From Sarcocystis neurona (taxonomy: Eukaryota; Apicomplexa; Conoidasida; Eucoccidiorida; Sarcocystidae): a stretch of DNA of 64,000 nt. The translations under genes and the position numbers were made by a program. The notes below the pieces were generated by a model. That model was not told the origin of the DNA and did not search any database. It was given only the letters and a program-made list of their open reading frames with translations. The stretch covers positions 1,793,323-1,857,322 of the forward strand of contig KL647308.1 in NCBI GenBank assembly GCA_000727475.1, given 5' to 3'. Positions 44,301 through 56,153 of this stretch are shown one piece after another (the first letter of the stretch is position 1; each line of letters starts with the position of its first letter).

Positions 44301-44789
44301 CTAAAGATGGAACTCGCATCTCTCCGAACGTATGCACGTAAAAGGTTCTTCTATGCCTTCACAAAAAAAAATGCTCACGTATTTTCTATAATTACAAGTG
44401 CTATTTACAAAGAGATATTCACTATTTAATGTCCTCCCGCTCTGGCCGACAATGTTGGACGTTGACCCTATATACCCCATGCATACTTTAACGCGAATAC
44501 ACAGTGATATGTCATTTTTCGTCATACGCCGTAGCGTTACGCGAATGTCGACATAAGCCAGCTTCTCCAGGAATGCAGATATATGATTATCGCTGAAATC
44601 TACGCAGGCAGTCCGTAACGTACTGCGCGTGCTCCTGCTTGTGCGCTCACCGTTGTAACCGTTTACGAGAAACTCACTGCGAACTTTTTCAGCGAGCGGA
44701 TTTTCCTTGTTGTGTATGGTTCCAATTATGCTATAACACGTGCAACATCCGTTGTGCTGCTGTCCTGGTGTACAGTTGTTATTCAGCAT
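44301..44789 (-). CDS. hypothetical protein, 162 residues
   Basis: Has an ATG start and an uninterrupted frame with balanced composition: AEKVRSEFLVNGYNGERTSR, ACVDFSDNHISAFLEKLAY, VDIRVTLRRMTKNDISLCIR and CNYRKYVSIFFCEGIEEPF. It has nine cysteines and no clear signal peptide or membrane segment. It may be a full small gene or an internal exon. No family is recognised. Confidence 0.4.
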   Translation of the reverse strand: MLNNNCTPGQQHNGCCTCYSIIGTIHNKENPLAEKVRSEFLVNGYNGERTSRSTRSTLRTACVDFSDNHISAFLEKLAYVDIRVTLRRMTKNDISLCIRVKVCMGYIGSTSNIVGQSGRTLNSEYLFVNSTCNYRKYVSIFFCEGIEEPFTCIRSERCEFHL

Positions 44790-45642
44790 ATGAAGGCAGC
44801 AGACCTTGCAGATACTCCGCCTCCGTCCACATGGGTCCCATGTTAATGGTAGTATTCCTCTTTACGTCTGTGTCGAGGAGGTGAAATACATATTAGTACC
44901 TGCAAATCTTTTTGCACCACTTTTCGCCTGCTGCTCTGCACTCCCGCTACGGAGCAGAACCCCCGGCATACAAAGCGCCGACTTACACGCGAAGCTTTAC
45001 ACATAAATGTTATCTCCACTACACCTCTCTCGGACACTAAGCGCCACATGGGGGCCCTCCCCCATACGGCTGTCGAACCCAAATCTCTGTTGGAAATGCA
45101 CAGCTGTTCAGCTCTTGCTTACGCGAGTACTAATCTACGCTCAATTTCTGCTCAGCTGACGGATCTGTGGCACAAGTTGGTGGCTTTTTACTTTATCGTC
45201 CCCCAGCTGAAAAGTGTTCACAGGTGACTTTATTCGAATATACAGACACATATGCACGATTGTAAAAAGCAGAGGAAGACAAGTTCGTAAGCGTTCGGGT
45301 AAATGCGTGAAGGCGGACTTGCGGAGACTTGACGGTGCAGCTTGTCTTTGTGTGATAGAAATAATCCAGCTGGAAAAATTAAATGCAATTTCGATTGTGT
45401 GGCAATTACGCACGTACTCCCTTGTATAGCGCCTCGTGCAATTACCAACAATAGGGACAATGGAGAAATCTGAATTAATTCCTTGTGTCTCCTTTTCATC
45501 CGCTCAACCCCCCAGAAGAGCAGTAACACGTGGTGCAAGCGCAACCTGGACGGCAAAATAAGAGGAACAGCAAAAGCAAGAGAGAACAGAGGCAGCGCCA
45601 CCGCCAACTACCAGACGGACGCAAAGCCAAGACGACATACGC
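44790..45642. other. spacer, no supported gene
   Basis: Only short ORFs; a purine-rich tract near 45,530-45,620 makes overlapping frames. Confidence 0.3.
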
Positions 45643-45810
45643 ATGAGTAGCATCAGGGCAGAAAAGTCGTTAAGGATCACAGGTGTGAAAGTGGCGTTTC
45701 AGATAAGGAGCAGGAGCAGCGGTAGTGACAGTAGGCCGGTAGTGGAAGCCGTAGAACAAGCAGCTGTAGCAGCAAAAGATATGAGGGAGCAGCATTACGG
45801 TCGAACGTGA
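45643..45810 (+). CDS. small candidate ORF, 55 residues, in a weak CAG patch
   Basis: Has an ATG start and reads MSSIRAEKSLRITGVKVAFQ and VVEAVEQAAVAAKDMREQHY before a TGA. The patch 45,520-46,090 has interrupted CAG units like coding sequence in the flanking blocks, so this may be one exon of a small gene. No family is recognised. Confidence 0.3.
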   Translation: MSSIRAEKSLRITGVKVAFQIRSRSSGSDSRPVVEAVEQAAVAAKDMREQHYGRT

Positions 45811-47780
45811 GGGCTGCGACTGTAACAGCGGAGGGGCAGTGGAGGACAAACGACAGTTGCACTACTAGCAAAGCAGCAACAGAACAGCCGGGAATGAAGC
45901 GTGACAGTGACAACACAAGGCGCATGGCAGCTGCACCAACGGCATCGGCAGTGCGAGGCTACACACTCAAGAAGCATTCTTAGGAGGATCGCGTGGCAGC
46001 AGAAAGAGAAAAGTATCAGTAATGACGGCTGGAATTAACGGCGTGCGAGGCAGCGCAAGCGACAGCAGCAACACCGGCGCAGACCACCTCCGTCGCGTAG
46101 GCAGGAAAGCACTTGCGTAAGTGGGTAATCGCTTAGATTGAACTTGTGTGTAAAAAGAGTTTTGACAAATTCATGGTCCACATAGTATCTGCGCCCTCTC
46201 CGTCACTCTGTCTGCCTCAGAAGGATTGACAGAATGGATACCGAGTCACTTTATTCCAGTGCTGCAGATAAAGTTGCAGACGAGCAAGTACAACAACGTT
46301 TCGCTGCTTAGGATGTGAAGGAGAATCCCTCAAAGAGGTGCACATCTGCTTTTACACGGTGGGTTGCCTGAGCAACGGACAGCATCTGGCCTCTTCGTAG
46401 CACGTGCGGCAATCGCGTGTACCATACCGCACGCTACTACGTGCAGGTGCACTGACGAACGCAGCGGACTTTTATAAGAAGTCTGAAACTTTCGGCTGGT
46501 GAGTTTTTAACTCGATTTACGCACGTAGACATGTGACGGCCTACGCACACGTAAACACACATTATACACGTGTGTGTCCTTTTTCCTCCACCTCTTCTTC
46601 GAACCTCATCTAGAGTGAGCGCCACACTACACTTATACATTGTATACAAGCAGGCATACATACACAAACGCGCACCTACCTCCGTACACAGACACACACA
46701 ATCTCACTTGCATGCCTAGACACAGGGATACAAATATATACATATATATACACTCTTTTTTCTCCGTTTTTGTGCTCTCTTTTTCTCTTTGCACTCATGT
46801 GTGTAATGCAGAAGGTAGACGACAGGTGGTACTTGCTTCAACAGAAGTGTTCCACCCCAGTGGACACTTGTGATTTCTTCGAAGCCACTCGGACTGTCCA
46901 TCATTCGTGTGGTCTGTAATGTGTCCGTATGTGTGCACGTGTATATACTACACACGCGTGCATACTTATACGCATATATATATATATGTATACACATACA
47001 GGGTGGCATATTTTTGCATTCACACGTGTGTATCCGTGTGCAAGAGTACTGTTCAATATGCGTATACGGTTGTAAACGGATCGGTACACTCACTCAAGAT
47101 ATATGTAGATATACGTGTGTGTCGTGCCTTATTATCTCGTCGATTCTCCCAAAGACAAAAGAGGAGCGAAGGTCGCGTCGCAGCAGCAGCACTCTCCATA
47201 GCGCTTCCGTCACTGCTGCTCATCGCAACTTCGGGTACCGGCCCCTGTTGCACGTTTCCTGCAGAGAAAACTTCAGTCAGTTCCACAATATCCGGCCGTC
47301 CCTGACGCCGTTACACCAGTGTGTCACAGGCTAGAGCGACGCCTCTGTATACTTAAACAGATACACGTATGTACGTATATATATATATATAGCGTGTGTG
47401 TGTGTGTGTATGTGCGCACACGTATACACATATGCACCACCTTTTGTATACGCCGCAGCAAAGAAGTATCTCTCTGTGTTTGGGAGCAGCTCAGCGACCA
47501 AACATGCATGCGTATACGGACGCTTGCACATCAGGTAAGGCTCAACGCTTCTTCCAGTCTCTCCCTGTGACAACGCCGCTCGACACTGCAGCAGCGTGAG
47601 CGGCAGAATCTAAGAGAATGCACGCGCGTTGAAAACTTCTGGCGGGACCGGCTTATGGCGAGTGGGGAAGTTGCCTGGACGTCTTCGTAATAAGTGTCCA
47701 GAGATGAATTTAGCGTAAAGGCAAGGAATGCCTGCCTCGGTGTTATCTTCGATGGAAATTAAGAAGAAAAATAGCCAGTT
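45811..47780. other. spacer with microsatellites
   Basis: Microsatellite tracts at about 46,660-46,760, 46,940-47,010 and 47,370-47,420. ORFs crossing them are repeat products. Nothing else is supported. Confidence 0.35.
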
Positions 47781-48035
47781 GTGAAAAAGCAGAGAAGTGA
47801 GTGTAGAAGACATAGGGCTTCCCACATGCGTATTATAGATCCCGACTTCCGACGAAACACGAATGAAAAGCAGGCAGTCACGTACACACAAAAAAGCAAG
47901 AGAAGTGACTGTAGAAGCCGTAGTACTTTCCACATGCGTATCGTAGGTCCCTCGGACATATCGAATCAAGAGACGGCTGCACAGAGCTCCTGCTCAGAAA
48001 GAGCGAGCTGCCAGCAGCAGAGAACAACGAAGTGA
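47781..48035 (+). CDS. candidate exon with a 36-residue internal duplication
   Basis: An open frame on + holds two copies, 108 bp apart (47,791 and 47,899), of a segment reading KKQRSECRRHRASHMRIIDP and KSKRSDCRSRSTFHMRIVGP. The spacing is a whole number of codons and several differences are conservative (E/D, I/V), which favours a coding role. There is no ATG at the 5' end. No family is recognised. Confidence 0.3.
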   Translation: MKKQRSECRRHRASHMRIIDPDFRRNTNEKQAVTYTQKSKRSDCRSRSTFHMRIVGPSDISNQETAAQSSCSERASCQQQRTTK

Positions 48036-48877
48036 TGCTAGTCGAGCGCGCGCATGAGTAAATTGTCCCGAGGAGACGCAGGAAAGGCAGAAGAGAGGCA
48101 GGTTCCAGTAGAAGAAAAGACTCGCTAACGCGTGCATCCGGAGATACTCGTATGAGTGTGTGTGGGCCTGAGTGTGTGTTTGTTTATACAGAAATATGTG
48201 TGCAAAAGAGCCACACAAACGCGAGTCTCTGGTCACAGACGACTCGCTGGCCTTGCAGAGTGCTGCTGCAGCTGCAGGAGCGGTGCTGCTGTTCTTCGCA
48301 GACTCACACCCCAAGGTGCTTCATAGCGAGTGTTGAAGGTCGTTGCTATTGCTGCTGTTGCTGTTGTTGCTGTTGCTATTCGGGACTGCTGCTGCTCTTC
48401 GGTGTTGCTGCTGCTGCATGCTGCTGCTGCTACCGTTTGCTGCTGCGGCTGCTGTCTACAAGTGCGTTCTTTCCAAGTTCTGCTGCTCTGCTCCAGCAGC
48501 TACTTTCAGAGCAGGAGCAGGGTCTTGCCGTCCGGCTGCATCTCTACAGCAGCTCGTTCCCGCGCTCCTGCTGCTGCCGCGCCTCCGCACCGCGGCCCGA
48601 ATGTCAGACGTGGGCTCTGCAGCAGCCGCGGCGACCCCGCTTTCCCAGAGCTGCCTGCCGTCTTTTCCCTGTTGCTCTTGCCCTCTGCGCTGCTTCTGCA
48701 AATAGTTCCGAGTAGCTCCCCGGCAGCAGCGCCACTTGCGAGTGCAGCAGCAGCAGCACCGGAAGCAACAGCAGCACCGCAGCAGCGACGGCACCACGGG
48801 CTCTCCAGAGAGCAGCAGAATGTAGACGTGTGGGCCGACACAACCTGTCACAGAAACCTTAAACAAGCAAGGCACAG
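48036..48877. other. transition into the right CAG-rich block; 3' flank of the long minus-strand gene
   Basis: CTG arrays restart at about 48,260. Both strands are open over 48,330-48,870: Ala/Pro/Ser on +, Arg/Gln/Glu on minus. This probably contains the 3' untranslated region of the minus-strand gene ending at 48,878. No gene is called. Confidence 0.35.
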
Positions 48878-51800
48878 CTACATGAAGGCGATATCTTCCA
48901 GGAGCATCTCACTGCCGTCTCCGTAGTCGTCTTCGATCCATTCCTCATCAGCAGCAGCGTCCTCATCCTGTTGCACCAGCTGTTGAAAGATACGTTGCAG
49001 CAGCACGACGCTAGACACGCGGCTACTACTGAGAAGCAACAGCAGCAGCAGCCCCGCCCCCACTAGCAGCAGCACGAGGACCCCCAAGGCGCGCAGCAGC
49101 AGCACGCACGGCCTGCGCCTCGTCTTGCTGCTTGCTCCGGCACCACGTCCCGCTGCAGCAGCACTAGCAGCAGCTTCACCTGCTGCAGCAGCCGCGTCCT
49201 GTCTGTGGGCAGCGACTGTTCTGTGCAACGACGCAGGAGGACCACCAGCAGCAGCAGCAGCCTTAACAGCCTCCTCTTCTCTATCGACAGAAGCAACAGC
49301 AGTTCCCCCAGCAGCAGTTTCTGCATACCCCGCCTTTGTAGCGGCTGCTGGCGTAGCAACAGGACGAGCAATCACTGCTGTCTTCCGTTCCGCTTCGAGA
49401 CTCCGCCTTTCTGCGGTACTCCTTCTCGAGCAGAACCAGCTTCTTCTGGCCAGTCCCGCTTCTGCCGCTGTGCTCGAGACTCTGGGCACCTCTCCTGTTG
49501 CTGCTGCTGACTGTGCCCCACCTGGCAAGGCTGCAGCCGTTGCGACCTGCGACTCCCCTGCTGCGCACGGCGGTGCTGCAGCAGTAGTCCTTGCAGTCGT
49601 AAACGCAGGTGCAGCCAGGGCTCTGCTGCTACCCACATTTCCTCGTGGGGTGTACGTCTTTTCACATGCCAGCAGTCCTATGGAACGACCCTTCGTTCCT
49701 CCTTCTCTTCGAGTCGCTGGTACAGCCACCTGCGTTCTTGTTGCTGCTGTTCTGCTGCTGCTGCTGCTCGGGTCCCTTGCTGCTGGTCCCTTTTCCCCGC
49801 CCTGGAGCCCCGCTTCACCAGGTGACCCACCTGTCTGCAGTCCTCTTCCTTCTTCCTGCCGCTGCTGCTTTTGCGGCTGCTGCGTCCCCTGCACGGGGCA
49901 GGAAAAGTGCTGCTGAAGCAGCACCCGCGCCTGGCCAGAAGCGATAGAGTCATACGACAGTGTCAGCAGTCGCAGCAGCAGCAGCAGACCAGCACGCATG
50001 CATCTGCCTGCCTGCTGCAGCGAAGCTGCGAGACGTCCTTGCAGAAGGACGAGCGGCGTTGCGGGCGTCTTCGCTCGTGGCTGCCGCCGCAGCAGCACAC
50101 TTTCCTCTGTAGTTGCTGTGGGGCGGCGAGACCCTTCTCCGTCTGCTGCTGCAGCAGCCGCAGCAGCTGCTGCGGCGTTGCTCTCTCTTCCGTCTCTCTG
50201 TTCTCCTGGGAAAGACTCGAACAAGCAGGGCACCTGCTGCTGCTGCTGTTGCTCGTCTTCCTTCTCCGGTGGCACGACCTGCTGCCGCAGCAGCGGCGAG
50301 CGCTGCTGAAAAAGCGGCGACGCATTCTCCACGAGAGAGCGACCCGGGGGCAGCTGCCGTGGCTGCTGCTGCCGGTGCTGAGGGCGACCCACGGAAGGAA
50401 AACGACGCCGCGGCGCAGCTGCAGCAGCAACAGCATGTCCAGGGACTTGCTGCTCTCGTTGACCAGCAGCTGCAGCAGCTGGTGGCGCTGCTGCATGCGC
50501 GCGCGGCCGTGTCATCGTCAAGCTGCCAGCAGCACCAGCCGCAGCCGGAGCAGCTGCAGCAGCAGCTTTCCGAGTCATTCCTGCCGCGCATTCATCAGCT
50601 GCGTCCAGGCTTCCCGCGTGCCCCCCTGCTGCTCTGCCAAAGCCACCAGCAGCAGCAGCAGGAAGAAGAGCAGCAGCAGCAGCAGCACCCGCTGCACCAG
50701 CAGCAGTAGGGTCGCCAGCAGCAGGAAGAGCGGGAACAGGGGCACGGCTGCCTCCCAAGCCCGTGCGGGTGTGTCGGTCCTGGTTTTCTGCTGCTGGCCT
50801 CCTAGTGTCGCAGGAAAAGGCAGTTTCCTCAGAAGAGAAGTTTCTGTCTTCTCTTCCGCAGTCGTCTCCTGCGCTTTGGTAAAGGAAAAGACTGTCGCGC
50901 GATTGCTGCTGCTCCTCCTCTTCCGTTTCCTTAAGCTTCTTTGCTGCGGCTGTCGCTACTGCTGCTTGGGTCATGCTGCTGCTGCTGCTCCGCACATCAG
51001 GCCACGGAGGCGTCGCAACTCCGTAGGGTGCAGGGGTCTTCCACTCGCCTCCGCTGTCCTCTTCTGCTGCACGTGCTGCGGCTGCTCCTCCTCCGACGGT
51101 CTCCGCCGCTGCCTCCGCGGCTGCCGCTGCTTCAGCTGCCGCAGCAGCTTCTGCAGCTGCTGCTGAGTTGTCGCTGAGCAAACTTCTCGCAGCGAGCTGC
51201 TTCAGTCTCTCAGAATGTCGACGGGTGATGGACAGAAAGTGAGGGTCAACCTCGAACCACGGCTGCAGCTCCTTCTCTGCCTTTTCCTGCGGCTCGCCGA
51301 ACAGCGGCTGCTGCTGCGTCAGCATCCGAGGCTGCTGCTGCTGCTCGTGCTCTCTCTGCCGGTACGACTCCTGCCACCGGTCGTGTTGCTGCTGCTGTTG
51401 CCTCGGCGGTTCCTCCATGAGCTGCTGCTGACGAAGTTGCTGCTGCACATCTACCTCCTCCTGTCGCGTCTCCTCCAGCTGCAGCGTCTGTCTCTCGAGA
51501 GACAGCCGTCCCCTGCTGCTTCTTCGGCGGGCGCTAGAAGGCGCCAGAGCCCAGGGGATTTCAATTGCCGATGAGGTCGAGTCTCGACTTGCGGCTGCTG
51601 TTGCTGTTCGCTGTCGAGAAGGCAGATTGTCTGCCCTTGCTGCTGCAGCTCTTTCGCCGCCCTTCGCTTCCCTGTCTCCGCCGCTGGTGCAGCGTGGCGA
51701 TGGCCGTCTGTTCCCTGCTGAACCGTCCTCTGCAGGAACCCACGCACAGGAAGTATTGCCCGTTGCAGTGGCCTCCGCGGCGGAGATGCTGTTCCGTGGG

Positions 51801-53738
51801 GTAGCCGTCGCTCCTGCTGCTGCTGTGCTGGTGGTGGAACGCAGCGCCAGCTGCGGCACGACACGTAGCAGCGGAGCGGCCGAAGTCTGCTGCCGCTCCC
51901 TTCCCTGCAGCAGTGTGCTGCTGTGCCCGTTACTCGAGCTGCTGTGTTGACAAGCTTTAGCGATGTTGCTGCTCGCCCAAGCGTCGTTCACGTGGCTGCT
52001 GCCGCTGCTGTCGGGGTATGCGCTACTCAAAGTGTTGCTGGTCGTGGACGTACTCGAGCAGCCACTGGCAAGTAAACGACCGCCTTCGACAGCCTGCTGC
52101 CCCCTCTTGTGTGTCCCTTCCCCGCTGCTTCTGCTGCTTAGCAACAGCAGCGGCAAGCAAGCAGCAGACGGTTTGCTGCTGCTGCTGCTGCATGCGTGTC
52201 GGTCATCTTCTTTCCTCCTGCTGCTGCTGCAGCTGCTGCTGTTTCTCACGAGTGCCGCAACACTGCCGCTCCTGCTGTTGCTGCCTCTCCTGCTGTTGCT
52301 GCTGCAGCTCGCCACTGCGAGTGTGCGAGCCGCAGGCGCGCCCTCTCTGCTGCTGTTTCTCAGCGAAGGCCTTCGCGTGCTGCTACCACTTCTAGTTCTG
52401 CTGTTGTTGCTATCCAGTGCCTGTGGACCTCCTGCTGCTGCTTCCTTGCTGTTGCTGCTGCTGCTGCCGCCGCGCGCGCTCAGACTGCTCTCTCGCTGCG
52501 ACGCTGACCCGCTCTCTACGTAGCCGCCACAGGACTGTCGTAGCATTGAAGAAATAGTCGGGTTGCAGTACGAGGGAAAGCCTCTGCTTGGTCGCAGCTG
52601 CTGCTGATCTGCTTGCGTAGAGTCATATCTGCTGCTGCGGCTCGTAGAGTTCCCACTGCTGTTCAGCGCTTCCCTCTCGTCGCGACCGTCAAAGCCACTT
52701 CTAGGCCGCTGCGGGAGCAGAAGTCCCCCGCTGCTGCCGCCGCTGCACGGCCGACTGCTGTTGCTCGGGCCTCTGTTGGTGCTGTTAATGCTGCCGTTGC
52801 TGCTAGTGCTACTGCTGCTGCTGCAGCCGCCTCTGTTGCTGATGCTGCTGCTCAAGCCGCTGCTGTTGTTGCAGCGAGAAGGCGAGCGGCTGCCCACGCG
52901 AGGAGAGCGAGCCCGGAGCTGCGAGGCGAAAGCGGAATGCACCGGGTCATATGCAGTGGCTGCGGCAACCGACAGTTTTGCAGTGTTGCTGCTACGCGAG
53001 GAACTGCTGCTCCAGGGGATGCTACTACTTGTGCTGCTGTTCGAGCCGTTCCTGTCACTCCTCCACGTGTTGCTGCTGCTGGTTGTTCTCCACGCCGTGT
53101 TGTTGGCGCTGGACTCTGTACTGTTCCAGCTGCTGCTGCTGGCGCCTCGCACTGTGGAGTGAGCAGCAAATGCCGGCTTTCCTACCGCTGCTGTTGCTGC
53201 AAAGGATCCCTTGCTGCCGCTTTGCTCTCCTGTCCACTGCCCCCGCGGCCACAAATTTCCTTCTGAACTGCTGCCTTCGCTGTTGCTGCTGCTGCTGCCG
53301 CTCCTGCTGCTCTGGCTGCGGGTGATGTTGCTGCTATTGCTGCCGGTGCTCACGCTGCTACTGCCGCTGCTCTTGCTGTTGCTGCTGTTGCTGCTGCTGG
53401 GGCGGCTCTGCACCACAGGGGAGAAGACAGCGGCTACAGAGGAGGCAGGGAAGTGCTTGGGAGAGGACAAGAGGACCGAGGAAGAAGCAGCAGCAGCAGC
53501 GCCACTCGGGAGGCCAGCAGCAGCAATGTGCGCTGCTGCTGCTGTAGAGATTTTTGACGGTGGCGGTGTAGGAGGCAGCTGCAGACTGCGGTGTACGTAC
53601 ACCGGCTTGTCTGCGTTGCCGCCTCCTGCTGCTGCCTGCTGCAGCGGTTTCGGCATGGCAGCTTTCTCTGCAGATACGCAAGGAAATCCCGCGCAGCTCG
53701 TGCTGCTGCTGCTGTTGCTGCCTCGCCTGCTGCAGCTC
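48878..53738 (-). CDS. very long low-complexity protein with C-terminal membrane segment (large last exon)
   Basis: The uninterrupted frame from ATG at 53,656 to the stop at 48,878 codes 1,592 residues. It probably extends 5' to an acceptor at 53,738 (CTTTTGATCGCAG). The order is a Ser/Asn/Gly-rich N-terminal half, short mixed islands (for example ELQPWFEVDPHFLSITRRHS at about 51,200-51,280), Ala-, Gln- and Glu-rich runs, then near the C-terminus a basic stretch followed by one membrane segment LLLRALGVLVLLLVGAGLLL. The last residues, about 45 in all, form an acidic tail ending EEWIEDDYGDGSEMLLEDI plus three residues. A single-pass membrane protein with a short acidic tail is inferred. The family is unknown. 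The + strand is Leu/Ala/Cys-rich and looks like a shadow. Confidence 0.6.
53588..53605. repeat. GTGTACGTACAC palindrome inside the long ORF
   Basis: CGGTGTACGTACACCG, 16-bp perfect palindrome at 53,589-53,604. On the minus strand it codes the PVYVHRS stretch near the N-terminus of the 1,592-residue ORF. Confidence 0.85.
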
Positions 53739-54125
53739 CTGCGATCAAAAGAGAGAATGCATGCCTCTTAGGCGGGGCCGCACACACATACACATACTCG
53801 TGCTGCTGCTCCTGCTGCTCCTGCTGCTGTTGCTACACGCACACTGCTGCCGCTGCCAGGACTTGTTGGACGGTGCTCGCTGTCGTTTCTGCGTCGTCCT
53901 GCCTTCTCCTCTTCCTCCTCTTCGTCCTTCTCTTCCTCGTGGCGCCACTTTGTTGCTGCTATTGTTGCTGGGTATTCCCTCGTGCTGCTACAGATCCTTC
54001 TGCTGCTGCTACTAGTACTCCTACCTCCTGCGCTGCTACTTTTCTGCTGTTGCTGCTGCTACTGCTGTGTCTGCGTGCCGGCGCGCTATCCGCCCTTGGG
54101 TCGACGTCGCTGCTGCTGGTGCTAC

Positions 54126-54500
54126 TTGGGGACTAGATTCTCAGCTGCTGCGGCTCGGCTGTTTCTCTCCGTCGGGCTGACTTTACAAGCAACGCTGCTG
54201 TGTTGTTCCCCGCTGCTGCGGCGCTTGCTGCTGTTGCTGCGCTGCCTTCCTGTCAAGGGTGCGACTCCCTGCTCGTGTTTTCTGTGCACGCGTTCCTGCT
54301 CCTGCTCTGCCGTTGCTCCTGCTGCTGCGGTAGCCGCTGCTCGTTCTGACGGTCTCGTCGTTGCGTATCTTGCGCCGCTATTTTCTGCAAAAAAAGTCGT
54401 GCATAAGCGGTGCACCGCGTAGTTGCTGCTACTGCTGCCGCAGCACTCAGGCGCTGGCGCAAAGAAGGCACGCGCGCGTCTTCGTGGGGGGTGAGTGGTG
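54126..54500 (-). CDS. candidate upstream exon of the long minus-strand gene
   Basis: Minus frame reads ARYATTRPSERAAATAAAG, EQEQERVHRKHEQGVAPLTG and KVSPTERNSRAAAAENLVP, then AA|GTAGCA. The two bases AA left before the donor plus G at 53,738 give Lys and enter the frame of the long ORF across a 387-bp intron. The 5' border is not determined. Part of the + strand is open too (RSDGLVVAYLAPLFSAKKV), so the call is tentative. Confidence 0.35.
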
Positions 54501-55939
54501 CGTCTGCGGCAGCGAGCAGCAAAAGAGGACGAGCAGCAGCAGCAACAGCAGCGCGCTCTTTTGCTGCTCACAGGCTTGAAAATCGGCTAGGAGAAGAGAG
54601 GCACCGCGCCGGAGGAACGGAAGTGAGGGGAAAAAGGAAGTATTGCTGTTGGCGACAGCTCGGCAGCACCGGCAGCAACTGCGTGCGCGGCACAGAGCGC
54701 AGCAGCAGCAGCCTCCAAGTGACAAGTGTGCGCCGCGGGCCCGCCACAAGACGCGAAGGAAGCAGCAGCAGCTGCAGCAGCGCAAGACAGCAGTCCGGAG
54801 TCATCACACTCGCGCGTAACCAGCGGTGGTGCCACTGCTGCTGCACATTACAGCGGCAGGAGTGGCAGCAGCAGCAGCGGCCCTGCGAGAGAGAAGAGAC
54901 GCGTGCGGCGGCAGCGGCGGCTTCCTCTACGTCGATAAAGAAGCGCCGCAGCATGAGCGTAGTAGCACAGCCAGGAGAGGGGAGAACCAACGCCGCTAAC
55001 GAAGAATAAAAGTATTGTCTCGTATGTACGTGCGTGTGTGTGTGTGCCTCTGCCGCCAGACGAAGAGGGCAGCAGCAGCTGTTGCGGAGCTACAGCAGCG
55101 ACCTCCACACTCTCTTCCCTGTGTTCTCACTGTATCGGAAAGACTGCTGTTGCTGCTAGTTGCTGCTGCCCGTGCCGCACCCGACTCGGCGCCTGTTTAT
55201 TGTTTGCTGCTGCTGTGGCTGCTGCTGTGGCTGCTGCTGTTCCTGCGAGTAGTGCTACTACTCTTGTACAAACTGCGGGTGGTGCGGCCGCGTGGGTTGC
55301 ACAGGCACTTGCTGCTGCTGCTGCTGCCGCAGTCCATTTCCGTAGTGATGAAAGCAGCAGCGATGCGGCGGCGGGAGCAGCACGGCGCATCAACGCCAGC
55401 CGCCCTATGTTGTGCCGTCCCAAGAATTGAGCGGCAGCAGCCGCGGCAGCTACTAAAGGAACGTGACGTGGCTGCAGCCGCAGTACCTGCGCCGCCCTGA
55501 TGGTGGTGTGGCCTCTGCTGCTGCTGCTGGTGCGGCCTCTGCTGGTGCTGCTGCTGCTGCTGCGGCTCTGCTGCTGCTGCTGCTGCGGCCTCTGCTGCTG
55601 CTGCTGCTGGTGCGGCCGCTGCTGCTGCTGCTGCTTTTGCTGCTGCTTCTGCTGGTGGTGGTGCTGCTGCTGTTGCTGCTTGTGCTGTGCTGCTTGTGCT
55701 GTGCTGCTTGTGCTGTGCTGCTTGTGCTGTGCTGCTTGTGCTGTGCTGCTTGTGCTGCGCTGCTTGTGCTGCGCCGCTTGTGCTGCTGCTGCTTCTTCCG
55801 CTCCTGCTGCTCTACCTGAGCGCGTGCTACTGGTCCGTATACGGCTACTGCTGCTGCTGCAGTGGTGAGAGGGGTAGTAAATGTGTGTTTCTGGCCTGGC
55901 CACCGCTGCACGACACAGGTGTTTCTCTCGCTTCCGCAG
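54501..55939. other. CAG/CTG-rich region, strand undecided
   Basis: Both strands carry long open frames because CAG/CTG arrays lack stops. Protein-like fragments appear on + (FRSDESSSDAAAGAARRINA near 55,340-55,400) and on minus (QFLGRHNIGRLALMRRAAP near 55,380-55,430). I cannot choose a model. Confidence 0.35.
55677..55790. repeat. 14-bp minisatellite
   Basis: Unit GTGCTGTGCTGCTT repeated about eight times. As 14 is not a multiple of three, the minus translation repeats every 14 residues (AAQHKQHSTSSTAQ). Confidence 0.85.
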
Positions 55940-56153
55940 AGGTCGACTCAAAATTGTCGCAGCAAGATATTTTCCCTGTGATTCATCCGTCCGGACGGCG
56001 TGCGTCTTCCTCGAATTTCCTCTGCTGCTGCCGCGGCTCTATGCCGTGCTTCCCTCCGTCGGCGAGGCGGCGGCATGCAGAGAGCAGTTGCACATGTACG
56101 AGTTCTTCGCGCGTTCTTCTTGGCATTCTGCTGCTGCTGATGGGGCTCTGTGA
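55940..56153 (+). CDS. candidate exon, well-composed, unrecognised
   Basis: Follows a strong pyrimidine tract and acceptor CGCTTCCGCAG. Reads GRLKIVAARYFPCDSSVRTA, CVFLEFPLLLPRLYAVLPSV, GEAAACREQLHMYEFFARSS and W, after which the frame enters CTG repeats (a donor may lie near 56,120). The composition is that of a folded domain rather than repeat. No family is recognised. Confidence 0.45.

Noticed and set aside
49125..53771. Several + strand ORFs of 180-430 codons rich in Leu/Ala/Cys/Ser
   Set aside because: They are antisense shadows of the 1,592-codon minus frame, produced by CTG arrays.
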